Part shown: positions 14,265 to 22,941 of the stretch, piece by piece
Layout of the letters: every line of letters begins with the position of its first letter
Numbering within the stretch: position 1 is the first letter of the stretch
Assembly (NCBI GenBank): GCA_016471375.1
Contig: WGLZ01000049.1
Coordinates: 34,314 to 98,313 of the forward strand
Reading direction: 5' to 3'
DNA length: 64,000 nucleotides
DNA from: Cyanobacteria bacterium RI_101
Lineage (GTDB): Bacteria > Cyanobacteriota > Cyanobacteriia > Cyanobacteriales > Microcystaceae
The notes under the pieces: generated by a model
Told to the model about the DNA's origin: nothing
The model's input: the letters and a program-made list of their open reading frames with translations, nothing else
The model's database searches: none
Program-made: the position numbers and the translations under genes

Positions 14265-16784
14265 ATGCGAGCAGTATTAATGGCCGGAGGATCGGGCACC
14301 CGACTCCGCCCTCTGACATGCGATCTGCCCAAGCCCATGGTTCCGATCTTGAACCGGCCCATCGCCGCCCATATTATCCATCTCCTCAAGCGCCACAACA
14401 TCACGGAAATCATCGCTACCCTCCACTATTTGCCGGACGCCTTGCAAGATTATTTCCAGGACGGAAGCGAATTTGGCGTGCGCATGAGTTACTCCGTGGA
14501 GGACGAACTGCCCCTGGGCACGGCGGGATGCGTCAAAAATTTAGAAGAATTGCTCCAGGAGACCTTTTTGGTCATTAGCGGCGACAGTATCACGGATCTG
14601 GATCTCAGCGCCGCCATCGCCTTCCATCGAGCAAAGGGAGCCAAGGCGACCCTAGTGTTAACTCGGGTGCCCAATCCTATTGAATTTGGGGTGGTCATCA
14701 CCGACGAGCGCCAGCGGATTCGGCGCTTTTTGGAAAAGCCCTCCACCAGCGAAATTTTTTCCGACACCGTCAACACCGGCATTTACATTCTGGAACCGGA
14801 GTTGTTGAGCTACTTGCCCGACAAGGAAGAAGCGGATTTTTCTAAGGATCTCTTCCCCCTCCTGTTGGAAAAAGACGAGCCAATGTACGGCTATATCGCC
14901 GAAGGCTACTGGTGCGATGTGGGCAGTCTGGAGTCCTACCGGGAAGCGCAATACGACGCCCTCGGAGAGAAGGTGGCGCTGGATTTTCCTCAGAGTTGTC
15001 CCCAACCGGGGGTCTGGATGGGCGACAACGTTATTATCGACCCCACGGCCCGCCTCTGTCCTCCGGTCTTGATCGGGGATAACTGTCGCATTGGCCCCAA
15101 CAGCGAAATCGGCCCCGCCACGGTCATTGGCGACAACACCACCATCGGTCTCGGCGCCGAATTGAAACGGGCCATCGTCGGCCACGGCGCGCTGATTGGG
15201 GACGAAGTCTCCCTGGCGGCCTGCGTGGTGGGGCGGGGTTGCCGGGTGGAGCGCCGGACGCAAATTCTCGAAGGCGCCGTTATCGGCCCCCTCTGCATCA
15301 TCGGCGAGGAATCTTTAATTAACGCCAACGTCAAGGTCTGGCCCCGCAAACGGGTGGAGTCCGGCGCCATCCTCAACGTCAATTTAATCTGGGGCAACAC
15401 CGCCCAGCGTAATCTTTTTGGACAACGGGGCGTGTCCGGCGTCGTCAATATCGACATGACCCCGGAATTCGCCGTCAAACTCGGCGCCGCCTACGGCTCT
15501 TCCCTGAAAGTGGGGGCGGAAATCGTGGTTTCCCGGGACCAGCGCAACGTCTCCCGCATGGTGACCCGCTCCCTCATCGCCGGGCTGATGTCCGTGGGAG
15601 TCAATGTCCAAAACCTAGAGGCCACCGCCATTCCCATCGCCCGCACCATGATCCCTAAACTGGGGGTGATGGGCGGGATTCACGTGCGGATTGACCCGGA
15701 TCGGCCGGAGTATTTGCTGATTGAATTTTTAGACAGCCAAGGGATTAACATTTCCAAAGCCGCGGAAAAGAAAATTGAAGGGGTTTATTTCAAAGAAGAC
15801 CTGCGACGGGTCAATATCCCGGAAATTGGGGAAATGTCCTACCCCGCCCAGGTCTTGGAAACCTACCGCCACAGTTTTGAGACTCTGCTGGATGTGGAAA
15901 TCCTCAGTCGCGGGGACAATAAAATCGTCATCGACTACGCCTACGGCGTCTCCGGCGCCATTTTGCCCCTAATCCTCTCTAAATTTCGTTGCGACGCGGT
16001 GGTGCTCAACGCCAGTCTCCGACAAACCGCCGTCTCCAACGAAGAGCGGGAAACGCTCCTACACCAGTTGGGTCAGGTGGTGGAGGCGCTGAGGGCTAGT
16101 ATGGGCGTTCAGGTTTCCGCCAACGGCGAGCAGTTAATTCTAGTGGACGAGTCGGGACTGCCCATTCGGGGGGAGTTTTTAACGGCGCTGATGATCCATC
16201 TCGTCCTCAGCGCCTATCCGGGGGGAACCGTGGTCGCGCCGGTGCAGGCCTCCAGCGCCGTGGAGTATTTGGCCCGGCGCCATCAGGGGCGGGTGATTCG
16301 GACGAAGGCCAACCCCACGGCGTTAATGGCCGCGGCCCAGACCAACGCCCAGGTCGTGCTGGGAGGGAGTGGCGACACGGGCTTTATTTTCCCTCGGCTC
16401 CATCCCGGTTTTGACGCCATGTTTAGCATCGCCAAGGTGGTGGAAATGTTGGCCCACCAGGGTAAAACCCTCGCTCAACTGCGCCGGGAACTGCCCAAGG
16501 TCTATCACCAGTCCTGCTCCGTCCGGTGTCCCTGGAAGGCCAAGGGCGCCTTGATGCGCTATCTGGTGGAAATCCACCGCCACCACCATTTAGAACTGAT
16601 TGACGGGGTGAAAATTATTTATCCCCGGAGCGATAACTGGGTGCTGATTCTCCCCGACGCCGGAGAACCCTGCGTCCATATTTTCGCCAACAGCGAGGAC
16701 AGGGAGTGGGTGGACTACCATCTCCGCACCTACCGTCATCAGGTGCAAGTTTTCCTGGATCAACATCAAGAGCGCCACGGTTAA
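14265..16784 (+). CDS. Mannose-1-phosphate guanylyltransferase / phosphomannomutase-like fusion
   Basis: A 839-residue three-part protein. Residues 1-~235 are a nucleotidyltransferase (MRAVLMAGGSGTRLRPLT, PKPMVPILNRP, GDSITDLDL, GYWCDVGSLESY). Residues ~250-370 are left-handed beta-helix hexapeptides (VLIGDNCRIGPNSEIGPATV). Residues ~385-835 are a phosphohexomutase-like domain. It should make GDP-mannose or a related NDP-sugar for polysaccharides. In the mutase part I find neither the phosphoserine loop TASHNP nor a DGDxDR metal loop (GSGDTGFIFPRLHPGFD instead), so that part may be regulatory. The start is the ATG at 14265, preceded by GAGAGG; longer reading adds unconserved residues overlapping the previous gene. 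Confidence 0.88.
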   Translation: MRAVLMAGGSGTRLRPLTCDLPKPMVPILNRPIAAHIIHLLKRHNITEIIATLHYLPDALQDYFQDGSEFGVRMSYSVEDELPLGTAGCVKNLEELLQETFLVISGDSITDLDLSAAIAFHRAKGAKATLVLTRVPNPIEFGVVITDERQRIRRFLEKPSTSEIFSDTVNTGIYILEPELLSYLPDKEEADFSKDLFPLLLEKDEPMYGYIAEGYWCDVGSLESYREAQYDALGEKVALDFPQSCPQPGVWMGDNVIIDPTARLCPPVLIGDNCRIGPNSEIGPATVIGDNTTIGLGAELKRAIVGHGALIGDEVSLAACVVGRGCRVERRTQILEGAVIGPLCIIGEESLINANVKVWPRKRVESGAILNVNLIWGNTAQRNLFGQRGVSGVVNIDMTPEFAVKLGAAYGSSLKVGAEIVVSRDQRNVSRMVTRSLIAGLMSVGVNVQNLEATAIPIARTMIPKLGVMGGIHVRIDPDRPEYLLIEFLDSQGINISKAAEKKIEGVYFKEDLRRVNIPEIGEMSYPAQVLETYRHSFETLLDVEILSRGDNKIVIDYAYGVSGAILPLILSKFRCDAVVLNASLRQTAVSNEERETLLHQLGQVVEALRASMGVQVSANGEQLILVDESGLPIRGEFLTALMIHLVLSAYPGGTVVAPVQASSAVEYLARRHQGRVIRTKANPTALMAAAQTNAQVVLGGSGDTGFIFPRLHPGFDAMFSIAKVVEMLAHQGKTLAQLRRELPKVYHQSCSVRCPWKAKGALMRYLVEIHRHHHLELIDGVKIIYPRSDNWVLILPDAGEPCVHIFANSEDREWVDYHLRTYRHQVQVFLDQHQERHG

Positions 16785-16805
16785 CGGCTTAACCAGACCC
16801 CTAAA

Positions 16806-16823
16806 TCCCCCAACTTTGGGGGA
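16806..16823 (+). terminator. Palindrome at the end of the guanylyltransferase gene
   Basis: TCCCCCAACTTTGGGGGA is a compact stem-loop 22 bp after the stop codon. The T-run behind it is weak (ACTTTAAC), so it may be a dispersed palindrome rather than an efficient terminator. Confidence 0.45.
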
Positions 16824-16882
16824 CTTTAACACGTCTAAGGGGTTCGGGGAGTTAGACGAGGCTCCCGCATTCTAACGGCGCC

Positions 16883-16915
16883 GAAAAAAAAGCTCTCTAT
16901 TTTTAGGTAGAGAGC
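16883..16915 (-). terminator. Rho-independent terminator of the hli operon
   Basis: Read on the minus strand, the stem GCTCTCTA / TAGAGAGC with an 8-nt loop is followed by eight T residues (16884-16891). It lies 54 bp after the stop of the minus-strand gene at 16969-17244, so it ends that transcript. Confidence 0.85.
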
Positions 16916-16968
16916 GGTTAAAGTTCACTGTCAAGAAAGGAGCGGTCAAGGGGGGTTAGCCCGCGGAC

Positions 16969-17244
16969 TTAGCCCACAAAGGGAGTGTGGGAGAAACCGA
17001 AAAACTGAGGATGGCTGAAGCAGAAGGCCCAGAGAGCGCCGCTAACGGAGACGGCCAGAAGAATATTGGTAAAAAAGCGACCCAGTTCGGGGTTGGCGCC
17101 GAGTTGTTTGTCTTCCTGACCGGCGGTGAAGAAGAGGGACCAAGCTTGGTTGGCGGAGATGGCTTGGAAGCGATTGAAGTCGGAGCGGAAGACCACGGGG
17201 GCGAAAAGATCTTTGTTGGCGTAAATATCGGCGTCGGCGTTCAT
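16969..17244 (-). CDS. LilA-like one-helix membrane protein
   Basis: A 91-residue protein with NKDLFAPVVFRSDFNRF near the N-terminus and one hydrophobic helix near the C-terminus (FTNILLAVSVSGALWAFCF). It lies 131 bp downstream of an hli gene on the same strand and before a shared terminator. In Synechocystis hliB is co-transcribed with lilA (slr1544). The arrangement and the small thylakoid-type helix suggest a LilA homologue acting with high-light-inducible proteins at photosystem II. The identification rests on context and memory of the family. A GA-rich tract lies upstream. Confidence 0.6.
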   Translation of the reverse strand: MNADADIYANKDLFAPVVFRSDFNRFQAISANQAWSLFFTAGQEDKQLGANPELGRFFTNILLAVSVSGALWAFCFSHPQFFGFSHTPFVG

Positions 17245-17321
17245 GTTAGGTCTGGGGGGATAGGAGGAAGGGGGGAGCGGGAAGAAAGGGAGGAGCGGGG
17301 AGGAGGGAGGTTAAGAAAATG

Positions 17322-17366
17322 AGAGGGGGCGTTCGGGTTTCTCATAAATGTCCGAACCGTAACGCC
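17322..17366 (-). terminator. Inverted repeat between hli and the LilA-like gene
   Basis: On the minus strand, GGGCGTTACGGTTCGG pairs imperfectly with CCCGAACGCCCCC, and CTCATTTTCTTAACC follows. It could attenuate transcription after hli, leaving partial read-through into the downstream gene. Confidence 0.45.
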
Positions 17367-17375
17367 CAGAAAGAC

Positions 17376-17594
17376 TTAGAGGCTCGTGAGCCAACCAATG
17401 ACGCCGTGACCGGTGACGACTTCCATGATCAGGAGGGAGACGAAGCCAATCATGGCGAAGCGTCCGTTCATTTTTTCGGCGTATTCCGTCCAGCCGGCTT
17501 GGACGGTGTCGTCAACGTAAACCTTGGGTTCGAGGGCGAAGTTGTTGAGACGATTTTCAGAATCAAGTTTGAAGCCGCGGGTGGAAGTCGTCAT
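17376..17594 (-). CDS. hli: High-light-inducible protein (HliA/HliB type)
   Basis: A 72-residue single-helix chlorophyll-binding protein. The signature [20 protein letters not shown] contains the conserved ExxNxR chlorophyll-ligand motif, followed by [16 protein letters not shown]. The N-terminus [19 protein letters not shown] is typical of HliA/HliB. These proteins bind chlorophyll and carotenoid at photosystem II assembly intermediates and dissipate excess energy. The upstream region carries an HLR1 element, so RpaB-dependent induction by high light is expected. Confidence 0.96.
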   Translation of the reverse strand: MTTSTRGFKLDSENRLNNFALEPKVYVDDTVQAGWTEYAEKMNGRFAMIGFVSLLIMEVVTGHGVIGWLTSL

Positions 17595-17622
17595 GGGGTT
17601 TACCGGTAGGGGTTTGTTTCTT

Positions 17623-17640
17623 TATGTAAACTACTGTAAC
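17623..17640 (-). promoter_or_regulatory. HLR1 (RpaB-binding) element of hli
   Basis: On the minus strand it reads GTTACAGTAGTTTACATA. Two GTTACA/TTTACA half-sites start 10 bp apart, which fits the published HLR1 pattern (G/T)TTACA(T/A)(T/A)NN(G/T)TTACA(T/A)(T/A), apart from a GT after the first half-site. It lies 29-46 bp upstream of the hli ATG and overlaps the presumed core promoter. Confidence 0.8.
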
Positions 17641-17790
17641 ACTATGTTAAGAAATATGACAAGGCCCTTGACAAAAATAATCTTTTCATGTGAAGAAAGT
17701 CGCGGCGATAAGAGGGGAATCCCGCCGCCGGGGGGAACTTACCGCCAGCCGATACAATCGTTAGAAGTCTTACGCCGAATTCTCCTCTCC

Positions 17791-18528
17791 ATGTCCGACG
17801 AGTCCCCCTTGATCCGCATTGCCCTGGAACCGGAAGCCGATTTTCTGCGCCTGACCTGGGAGGTTCGTCCTGGGGAGGGGAAACCGGAAATTAAGGAACT
17901 GGCTCCCCACTGGTCGGCGCTGGAGCAGTCCCTCGCGACTTATCTACAACTTCAGGACGGGCGCTGGCCCGGAGGTAAAACGGTGCGTCTGGCGGCCCGG
18001 AATTATCTCCTCGACGCCCGCCAACTCCAAGCCATCGCCCAATGTCTCAAGCGCCATCAATTCAGCTTGCAGTGGATCGAGACCAACCGTCGCCAAACCG
18101 CCGTCGCCGCGGCCAGCGCCGGTTATTCGGTGCAACAGACGGCTCCCCAGGCGCGATATCTAGCGGGGGAAAAGGAGACGGCGCCCCTGGTGCTCAAAAA
18201 TACTCTCCGCTCCGGCGCCGAGATTCGCCATAACGGCGACGTCATTTTATGGGGAGACGTCAATCCGGGGGGAGAAATTATCGCCGGGGGTGATATTTTA
18301 ATCTGGGGCACCCTCCGGGGCACGGCCCACGCCGGGGCGAAAGGAAAGGAAGACGCGGTGGTGATGATGTTGCGCTCCGGCGCCAGTCAGATTCGCATCG
18401 CCGACCAGGTGGCCCGGGTGACGCCGGAGGATAATCCCCAGGGAGAGCCGGAGGTGGCGCATTTAACCCCCGACGGCATTCGCATTACGCCCCTCTGGAG
18501 TTTTAAACGCTCCGCCGCCTCTCAGTAA
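17791..18528 (+). CDS. minC: Septum site-determining protein MinC
   Basis: A 245-residue MinC, first gene of minCDE. The N-terminal domain (~1-110) would block FtsZ polymerisation. The C-terminal right-handed beta-helix (~135-235) is diagnostic: LRSGAEIRHNGDVILWGDVN, PGGEIIAGGDILIWGTLRG, HAGA. I use the ATG at 17791 because the longer open frame from 17524 crosses the hli promoter and coding region. A TTGACA box lies at 17668-17673, but no good -10 follows at the right distance. minD starts 53 bp downstream. Confidence 0.95.
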   Translation: MSDESPLIRIALEPEADFLRLTWEVRPGEGKPEIKELAPHWSALEQSLATYLQLQDGRWPGGKTVRLAARNYLLDARQLQAIAQCLKRHQFSLQWIETNRRQTAVAAASAGYSVQQTAPQARYLAGEKETAPLVLKNTLRSGAEIRHNGDVILWGDVNPGGEIIAGGDILIWGTLRGTAHAGAKGKEDAVVMMLRSGASQIRIADQVARVTPEDNPQGEPEVAHLTPDGIRITPLWSFKRSAASQ

Positions 18529-18581
18529 GGCCCGCTCGACTCGGTATGATTCTACAAACGCGCGCTTAACACTTAACGTTT

Positions 18582-19382
18582 ATGAACCGGATTATCGTCA
18601 TCACCTCGGGCAAAGGGGGCGTGGGCAAAACCACCACCACCGCGAATCTCGGCGCCGCCCTGGCCCGTTTAGGCAAAAAGGTGGCGCTGGTGGACGCGGA
18701 TTTTGGCTTGCGGAATTTGGATCTCCTACTGGGGTTAGAGCAACGGATCGTCTATACCGCCATCGACGTTCTAGCGGGGGATTGCGCCATTGAAAAGGCT
18801 TTGGTCAAAGATAAGCGCTTGCCTAATTTAGTCCTCCTGCCCGCGGCCCAGAACCGCTCCAAGGACGCCATCAACGCCGAGCAAATGCAGGCCTTGGTGG
18901 ATCAGTTGCGCCCTAAATTTGACTATATTCTGATTGATTGCCCCGCTGGCATTGAAAGCGGCTTTCGCAACGCCGTTACCCCCGCCCAGGAGGCGCTGGT
19001 GGTGACAACCCCGGAAATGTCCGCCGTGCGGGACGCGGACCGGGTGATTGGTTTGCTGGAAGCGGAGGGGGTCGGGCGGATTCGGCTGATTATTAATCGT
19101 CTGCGGCCGGAAATGATCCAGATGAATCAGATGATCGGCGTCGAGGACATTTTAGATTTACTGGCGGTGCCCCTCATCGGCGTGGTGCCGGACGACCAGA
19201 AAATTATTATTTCCACCAATAAAGGAGAGCCGTTAACCCTGGAAGAAAAACTCTCCGCCCCCGGTTTGGCCTTTAGCAACATCGCCCGGCGTCTGGACGG
19301 TCAGGATGTGCCTTTCCTCGACTTGATGTCCGCTAATGACGGCCTGCTCACTCGCATCCGGCGCCGTCTTTTTGGCGGTTAG
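18582..19382 (+). CDS. minD: Septum site-determining ATPase MinD
   Basis: A 266-residue ParA/MinD ATPase. The deviant Walker A SGKGGVGKTTTTANLG lies at residues ~9-24. DADFGLRNLDLLLGLE (switch I) and DYILIDCPAG (Walker B) follow. The C-terminal basic amphipathic tail LLTRIRRRLFGG binds the membrane. MinD recruits MinC and oscillates with MinE to position the Z ring. All motifs are intact. It lies within minCDE, 30 bp before minE. Confidence 0.97.
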   Translation: MNRIIVITSGKGGVGKTTTTANLGAALARLGKKVALVDADFGLRNLDLLLGLEQRIVYTAIDVLAGDCAIEKALVKDKRLPNLVLLPAAQNRSKDAINAEQMQALVDQLRPKFDYILIDCPAGIESGFRNAVTPAQEALVVTTPEMSAVRDADRVIGLLEAEGVGRIRLIINRLRPEMIQMNQMIGVEDILDLLAVPLIGVVPDDQKIIISTNKGEPLTLEEKLSAPGLAFSNIARRLDGQDVPFLDLMSANDGLLTRIRRRLFGG

Positions 19383-19412
19383 CGGCTCATTTACTCTCAC
19401 CTAGGGCGACCC

Positions 19413-19700
19413 ATGAATTTACTGGAACTCCTCGACAATCTCTTCGGCAAAGGCAACGCCCGGAGCGGCGACGACGCCAAGCGCCGCTTAAAACTGGTCA
19501 TCGCCAACGACCGCTCCGGCCTCAGCCCGGAAATGTTGGAGGCCATGCGTCAGGATATTTTGGAGGTGGTGAGCCGCTACGTGGAAATCGATTCGGCGGA
19601 AATGGAACTTTCCCTCGAAAGCGACCAACGGATGACGGCGCTGATCGCCAATTTGCCGGTGCGGAAGGTGCGGCGGCGCCCCGGTCAGGGGGAAATCTAG
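19413..19700 (+). CDS. minE: Cell division topological specificity factor MinE
   Basis: A 95-residue MinE. The contact segment DDAKRRLKLVIANDRSGLSP stimulates MinD ATPase and is followed by the dimerisation domain LEVVSRYVEIDSAEMELSLE. The length is typical. It is the last gene of minCDE. Its stop codon TAG overlaps the stop of the convergent phosphoesterase gene (shared CTAG at 19697-19700), so the two transcripts overlap tail to tail. Confidence 0.96.
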   Translation: MNLLELLDNLFGKGNARSGDDAKRRLKLVIANDRSGLSPEMLEAMRQDILEVVSRYVEIDSAEMELSLESDQRMTALIANLPVRKVRRRPGQGEI

Positions 19701-20791
19701 AACGCCAGTTCGGTATCGTTGTCGCTAAAACTTAAATGGGCCGGATGGTTGAATTGATTGAACTGGTGTAGGAAGCGTTGGGCCGGCGCCGGAAAGTGGG
19801 GAAAGTGGAATTGGGCGTCCCCGGCGGCCACGTCGGCCCAGAAGTAACGCAAGTTTTTGGCCAAAGGCTCGGCGCTCTGGGAGGGAAGATTCAAGGGCGG
19901 CGCCGTCAGCAGACGCATCATAAAAGAGTGGGAGCGCTCCGCTAGGAATTGGCGGGACTGGTGGGCCAGATCGGGGTAATCCGCTAAACTTTCGACCCGG
20001 TGGCTTTGAATTTTTAAGTTCCAACCCTCCCCTTGGGGTTCGCAGTCCACAATCCGGTAGGGGTGGGGGTAACTGACTAGGGAGCCGGTGGTGATTTCGT
20101 AGAGTCCCCCCTGGTAGGCGATGTCCTGGACGTGGAGATGGCCCGTTAGGATTAATTTCGCGCCGTAGCGCCGGAGTAGATGCCGCAGGCGCCGGGCGTT
20201 GCTGAGCATATAGCGGCGGCCCAGTTCGTGGCGGGATTGGCCGGGGAGGTGTTCCACCACATTGTGGTGAATCATGGCGATGATAAACTCCCCCTGGCGG
20301 CGCTCTAGCTCTTCTTCCAACCAGCGCAGTTGTCCCTGGGTTAAACTCCCCACCTGTTGTCCTTTGCGGTTAAAGCCGTTGGAGTTGAGGGCGATGAGGC
20401 GGACTCCCGGCGCGAGTTCCCGGCTGTAGTCGAGGGAGTCGGTCTGGTCGTAGCCCTGTCGTTGGTAGTAAGCGCCGAAGTCTTCTAACCCAATACCGTT
20501 AGTCCGGGTTTGAGGATAGGGGACGTCGTGGTTGCCGGGGATGACATAACAGGGAAAGGGCAATCGAGCCAAACGGTCGCTCAGCCAGGCGTGGTTTTCC
20601 GGCTCTCCGTCCTGGGTCAGGTCGCCGGGGATTAACAGAAAATCTAAATTTGAGTTTTGCAGATGTTCCAGCGCCTGCTCTAGGGCGGCAATACTAATTT
20701 CCACTTGATGAAACCGCAGAACCCCCGGCGCGATGGTCTGGGGCAGAGCGATGTGGGGGTCGCTGACGATGCCGAAACGGAAGGCCTGCAT
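19697..20791 (-). CDS. Metallophosphoesterase (CpdA/calcineurin-like)
   Basis: A 364-residue phosphodiesterase-like protein. The metal-binding motifs are in order: SDPHI (D-x-H), LIPGDLTQDG (GDxxxxG), YVIPGNHDVPY (GNHD), MIHHNVVEH and LTGHLHVQD (GHxH). The fold hydrolyses phosphoesters such as cyclic nucleotides; the substrate is unknown. A C-terminal extension of about 100 residues follows the catalytic core. The start is the ATG at 20789-20791; the longer frame adds 29 unconserved residues. It is convergent with minE and overlaps it by 4 bp. Confidence 0.88.
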   Translation of the reverse strand: MQAFRFGIVSDPHIALPQTIAPGVLRFHQVEISIAALEQALEHLQNSNLDFLLIPGDLTQDGEPENHAWLSDRLARLPFPCYVIPGNHDVPYPQTRTNGIGLEDFGAYYQRQGYDQTDSLDYSRELAPGVRLIALNSNGFNRKGQQVGSLTQGQLRWLEEELERRQGEFIIAMIHHNVVEHLPGQSRHELGRRYMLSNARRLRHLLRRYGAKLILTGHLHVQDIAYQGGLYEITTGSLVSYPHPYRIVDCEPQGEGWNLKIQSHRVESLADYPDLAHQSRQFLAERSHSFMMRLLTAPPLNLPSQSAEPLAKNLRYFWADVAAGDAQFHFPHFPAPAQRFLHQFNQFNHPAHLSFSDNDTELAF

Positions 20792-21192
20792 AAAGATCCT
20801 GAACCTGAGCCAAAAATTCCTTTTCCTACGATAGCCCGAGCGCCGGGATTCGGGCCAGAGTGTAATCGGGAAAACCAAGGCGGCGCTTTATGATCATCGT
20901 CAATGTCATGAATTCAGTCCGGCGTCCTCCGGTTCCCCTCCTTGGAGGGGTTAGGGGTGGGTCTAACCCCTCCTAATGAATACGCCTAACGGTTGACCAC
21001 CCCGTCAGGCTACGCCTGCCACCCCTCCAAAGGAGGGGAATTGCTCGCAGACAAGCTCCTGTCCCCATTCCCCTCCCGTGGAGGGGTGCCCCGAAGGGGC
21101 GGGGTGGTCAAGCCAGTCGAGGGTTGACGCCTTACGCTATCGCTAACGCCTCCTACGATCTGGATTTGTAAACGCTTTTAGTCAGGGTTTTT
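20792..21192. repeat. Intergenic region with G/C-run palindromic repeats
   Basis: No gene is seen in 400 bp. It holds three related segments of the type CCCCTCCTTGGAGGGG: 20935-20951 followed by TTAGGGGTGGGTC, then around 21021-21042 (CACCCCTCCAAAGGAGGGG) and 21069-21110 (CCCCTCCCGTGGAGGGG...GGGGTGGTC). These are typical short dispersed repeats. A relative lies inside the Res coding sequence at 57100. Confidence 0.7.
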
Positions 21193-22425
21193 ATGAAAAT
21201 TTTAGTCCTCAACGCCGGATCGAGCAGTCAGAAAAGCTGTCTCTACGACCTCTCTCCCGAGAGTCTGCCCAGCGCCGTTCCCGAACCCCTCTGGGAGGCC
21301 TTTATCGACTGGACGGTGGAAGCGGGCCACGGAATTTTAACCGTCGAAGCCAAGGGGCAAAAGCGCCGGTTTGACTTGGATAGCGGCGACCGAATTGGGG
21401 GCGTGGCCCGGATGTTAAACACCCTCGTCGAGGGCGACAGCGCCGTTTTAGGGGCGTTAAAGGAAATTACCGCGGTGGGTCATCGAGTCGTTCATGGCGG
21501 CGCTGAATATACCCAATCCGTCTGGATTACCCCCGAAGTGAAAGCCACTATCGCCCGCCTGATTCCCCTCGCTCCGAACCATAACCCCGCCCACCTAGAG
21601 GGGATGGACGCCATTGAACAAGCTCTCGGCGCCGTTCCCCAATTCGCCGTCTTCGACACCGCCTTTCACCAAACGATTCCCCCCGCCGCCGCTTACTATC
21701 CTCTGCCCTGGGCGCTGACGGAAAAGGGCGTCCGGCGCTACGGCTTCCACGGCACCAGCCACCGCTATTGCGCCCAACAGGCGGCCCGAATTTTGGGGCA
21801 ACCTTTGGAAAATCTGAAATTAGTCACCTGCCACATCGGCAACGGCGCTTCCCTAGCCGCGGTCGCTGACGGTCAATGTCTTGACACCACCATGGGCTTC
21901 ACCCCCCTGGAGGGCTTAATGATGGGCGCCCGCAGTGGATCTATTGACCCCGCTATTTTGATTTATTTAATGCGGGAAGAGGGCTACAGCGCCGACCAAC
22001 TTAACGATCTGCTCAATAAGCAATCCGGTCTGTTGGGGGTTTCCGGGCTGTCGGCGGATTTGCGGACGGTGTTGGAAGCCGAAGCGGCCGGCGATCCCCG
22101 AGCGACCTTAGCCGTGAACATGTACGTCCACCGTTTTCGGAGTTTTTTGGGGCAAATGATCGCTACTCTCGGCGGTCTGGATACTCTCGTCTTTACCGCC
22201 GGGGTGGGGGAAAACTCGGCCCTCATTCGGGAGCGGGTTTGCCAAAATTTCGCCTTTTTAGGCTTAACGTTAGACGAAGAGAAAAATCGGCGCTCGCCCC
22301 GCAATCAACTCATTTCGGCGCCGGAGTCTTCCGTAAAAGTCCTGATTATCCACACCGAGGAGGATTGGGCCATCGCCACCGAGGGCTGGGAACTGTTGCA
22401 GTCTCAACCGGGGCGGGAATCGTAA
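21193..22425 (+). CDS. ackA: Acetate kinase
   Basis: A 410-residue acetate kinase (ATP + acetate to ADP + acetyl phosphate), slightly longer than the ~400 usual. Motifs: NAGSSSQKSCLY at the N-terminus, GHRVVHGGAEYT, FDTAFHQTIP, RYGFHGTSHRY, CHIGNGASLAAV, MGFTPLEGLMMG and FTAGVGENSALIRE. It is monocistronic here with no pta next to it. It supports fermentative acetate production or acetate use. All catalytic residues appear present. Confidence 0.97.
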   Translation: MKILVLNAGSSSQKSCLYDLSPESLPSAVPEPLWEAFIDWTVEAGHGILTVEAKGQKRRFDLDSGDRIGGVARMLNTLVEGDSAVLGALKEITAVGHRVVHGGAEYTQSVWITPEVKATIARLIPLAPNHNPAHLEGMDAIEQALGAVPQFAVFDTAFHQTIPPAAAYYPLPWALTEKGVRRYGFHGTSHRYCAQQAARILGQPLENLKLVTCHIGNGASLAAVADGQCLDTTMGFTPLEGLMMGARSGSIDPAILIYLMREEGYSADQLNDLLNKQSGLLGVSGLSADLRTVLEAEAAGDPRATLAVNMYVHRFRSFLGQMIATLGGLDTLVFTAGVGENSALIRERVCQNFAFLGLTLDEEKNRRSPRNQLISAPESSVKVLIIHTEEDWAIATEGWELLQSQPGRES

Positions 22426-22441
22426 AAAGTCCCAATCGCCC

Positions 22442-22765
22442 CTAACGCCAACGTTGATTTTCTAGATCCCGCAGTTGGCGCTCTAAGCGGTCGATGCGGC
22501 CCCGAAGTTCGTCTAGTTCCGACTGCCGCGGCACCCCTAGATCCTGGAGCATATTGCGCAATTGGCGCTCTAGGTTGGTTTCCAGTTGGCTTTGCTCGTC
22601 CCGGATGCGGTTGAGCAAGTCGTCCACAAAAGCCGTGGCCTGATCCGGGTTAATTTTTCCCTCCCTCACCCATTGCTCGCTGGCCTCCCCTAATTTTTCG
22701 GCGACGAGGGAGGTGGTGCCAATACCCACCATCAGAATTTGTTTGAGCCAATCGTTTGTATCCAT
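22442..22765 (-). CDS. Phasin-like helical protein
   Basis: A 107-residue, almost entirely helical acidic protein (NDWLKQILMVGIGTTSLVAEK, LLNRIRDEQSQLETNLERQL, ELDELRGRIDRLERQLRDLE). The C-terminal third is a leucine-heptad coiled coil. It resembles the small phasin/PhaF-like proteins common in cyanobacteria. A granule-surface or scaffold role is possible but not shown. It is convergent with ackA (16-bp gap). Confidence 0.65.
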   Translation of the reverse strand: MDTNDWLKQILMVGIGTTSLVAEKLGEASEQWVREGKINPDQATAFVDDLLNRIRDEQSQLETNLERQLRNMLQDLGVPRQSELDELRGRIDRLERQLRDLENQRWR

Positions 22766-22941
22766 TAATCGCAGGGGGGAGGGAAACGACCCTAGGATAA
22801 CAAATTTAACCGCGCCGTTTGGGGGGAAAGCCGAAGCGTCGGGGTTGGGGAGCTAAAGCGCCGTTTTCTACGTCAAGGTAGGCGAGTCGCGGCCTAGCTC
22901 CCGGCTAAGCGTTCCTTTGCTAATCCTGAAATTTCGTCGAT

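Noticed and set aside
16987..17609. Plus-strand ORFs opposite the hli operon
   Set aside because: They are GC-biased shadows of the LilA-like and Hli genes, which have clear family matches and their own terminator.
17524..17790. Longer reading of minC from 17524
   Set aside because: It would cross the hli coding region and its HLR1 promoter; MinC homology starts at the ATG at 17791.
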